Source of the DNA: Bacteroides clarus YIT 12056
Lineage (GTDB): Bacteria; Bacteroidota; Bacteroidia; Bacteroidales; Bacteroidaceae
DNA length: 64,000 bases
NCBI RefSeq assembly: GCF_900129655.1
Contig: NZ_FQWK01000009.1
Span: 1 to 64,000 of the forward strand
Reading direction: 5' to 3'
In this document: in pieces, positions 63,376 to 64,000 of the stretch
How the letters are laid out: each line of letters starts with the position of its first letter
Numbering within the stretch: the stretch's first letter is position 1
Translations under genes and position numbers: made by a program
The notes under the pieces: generated by a model
What the model was told of the DNA's origin: nothing
The model's database searches: none
What the model saw: the letters and a program-made list of their open reading frames with translations, nothing else

Positions 63376-63436
63376 GTTCGTTTATAAGTTTATTATTTAT
63401 TCGACGAGTATACACCAATTAAAAAATATAAGTTCT

Positions 63437-63877
63437 ATGGCAAAATCCATGACAGCGGGAAAGCGTGAAAATGAAAAGAAAAGACTTGCTAAGCGGGAAG
63501 AGAAATTAAAGAGAAAAGAAGGCAGAAAATCTACTAAAGGCAGTTTTGACGACATGATTGCCTATGTGGACGAATATGGAATGATTACTTCAACTCCACC
63601 CGAAGAGAATATCAAAAAGCAAGAGATTAATGTAGAGGAGATAATGATTTCCACTCCCAAAAAGGAAGATGAAGAACCGGTGATTCTGCGAGGAAGAGTT
63701 GAGTTCTTCAATGAAGCCAGAGGATTTGGATTTATCAAAGACCTTGCAGGAATTGAGAAATACTTTTTTCATGTAAACAATGTTGTTACGGAAGTCAAAG
63801 AGGGTAATATCGTTACGTTCGACCTCGAGCGCGGGGCGAAAGGAATGAATGCTGTCAATATCAATTTGGAAAGATAA
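63437..63877 (+). CDS. Cold-shock-domain protein with Lys-rich N-terminus
   Basis: Predicted RNA/DNA-binding protein of 146 residues. The first 40 residues are strongly charged and Lys/Glu-rich (KRENEKKRLAKREEKLKRKE), suggesting a helix; an acidic linker follows; residues about 80-146 form a cold-shock domain with ARGFGFIK and KYFFHVNNV, the two RNP-like motifs, slightly diverged. Unlike CspA (about 70 residues) it has this extra N-terminal part. It is 61 bases after the helicase gene and may be in the same transcript. Confidence 0.88.
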   Translation: MAKSMTAGKRENEKKRLAKREEKLKRKEGRKSTKGSFDDMIAYVDEYGMITSTPPEENIKKQEINVEEIMISTPKKEDEEPVILRGRVEFFNEARGFGFIKDLAGIEKYFFHVNNVVTEVKEGNIVTFDLERGAKGMNAVNINLER

Positions 63878-63937
63878 TCTGTGATAGTCAAGGCTTGTCC
63901 AGATAATCTGCCGGCTCGGAACAAAGTACAGTATTTG

Positions 63938-63986
63938 CCTTCACCTTCCACGCCTTTATTCATCAGGGATAGCGGGTGAACCCCCT
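63938..63986. repeat. Dispersed hairpin repeat, copy 2
   Basis: CCTTCACC, CCTTTATTCAT and GGATAGCGGGTGAA occur in the same order and direction as in copy 1 at 10774-10826. The terminal inverted repeat is shorter here (TTCACC/GGTGAA) because the right end reads CCCCC instead of GGGGT. It lies in the gap after the cold-shock-domain gene and is close to the window end. Confidence 0.65.
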
Positions 63987-64000
63987 GTCAAAGATATATA

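Overview
The window looks like a chromosomal segment of a gut Bacteroides species. Evidence: a SusC/SusD pair, lipoproteins with Bacteroidetes-type lipoboxes, tRNA genes without an encoded CCA end, many promoters with the Bacteroides -7 element TAnnTTTG, and a mannosylglucose phosphorylase / symporter / 2-epimerase trio like the one described in Bacteroides fragilis. There are no ribosomal RNA genes, transposases, phage genes or CRISPR arrays.

Left part (1-18944), housekeeping and envelope genes: the tail of an unrecognised gene; tRNA-Pro and tRNA-Phe; malate dehydrogenase; a CvfB-like S1 RNA-binding protein; a secreted Arg/Ser-rich protein; a five-gene tripartite efflux operon (TolC-like protein, adaptor, two MacB-type permeases, ATPase); a ROK sugar kinase; ribosomal protein L19; an operon encoding a 5'-nucleotidase split over two genes in reversed domain order, followed by a GH3 / serine-hydrolase fusion; an outer-membrane barrel; a DUF4136-like lipoprotein; and an aldo/keto reductase.

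Middle part (18968-45012), a large mannan utilisation locus. Two paralogous AraC regulators, a sodium/solute symporter, a GH130 enzyme, an unassigned clan GH-A enzyme, a GH26 mannanase, a mutarotase-like protein, SusC, SusD, a GH5-like enzyme, a GH30 enzyme, two esterases and a two-domain GH5-GH26 mannanase lie in DNA visibly richer in A+T than its surroundings. Base composition changes sharply at about 18960 and 41220. To the right, in host-like composition, come mannosylglucose phosphorylase, a GPH symporter and mannobiose 2-epimerase. Inferred flow: surface GH26/GH5/GH30 enzymes and esterases cut acetylated (gluco)mannan, SusCD imports oligosaccharides, inner-membrane symporters take up disaccharides, the epimerase turns mannobiose into mannosylglucose, and GH130 releases mannose-1-phosphate.

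Right part (45113-64000): aspartate kinase; a potassium-uptake (kdp) region with an NtrC-type sigma-54 activator, a convincing sigma-54 promoter (48370-48387), two very small membrane-protein genes (one of them kdpF), kdpABC, an outer-membrane barrel, a stand-alone KdpD sensor domain and a separate histidine kinase; a TolC / EmrA / EmrB / AraC efflux operon; and an RNA-handling group (RRM protein, DEAD-box helicase, cold-shock-domain protein).

The strongest candidates for under-described biology are the sigma-54-controlled kdp system with a divided KdpD and its own porin-like barrel, the composite mannan locus, and two kinds of intergenic repeat: clustered palindromes (10832-10949 and 48111-48225) and a dispersed hairpin repeat (10774-10826 and 63938-63986). 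Start codons were corrected by eye where an upstream in-frame start left a signal peptide or conserved N-terminus internal.
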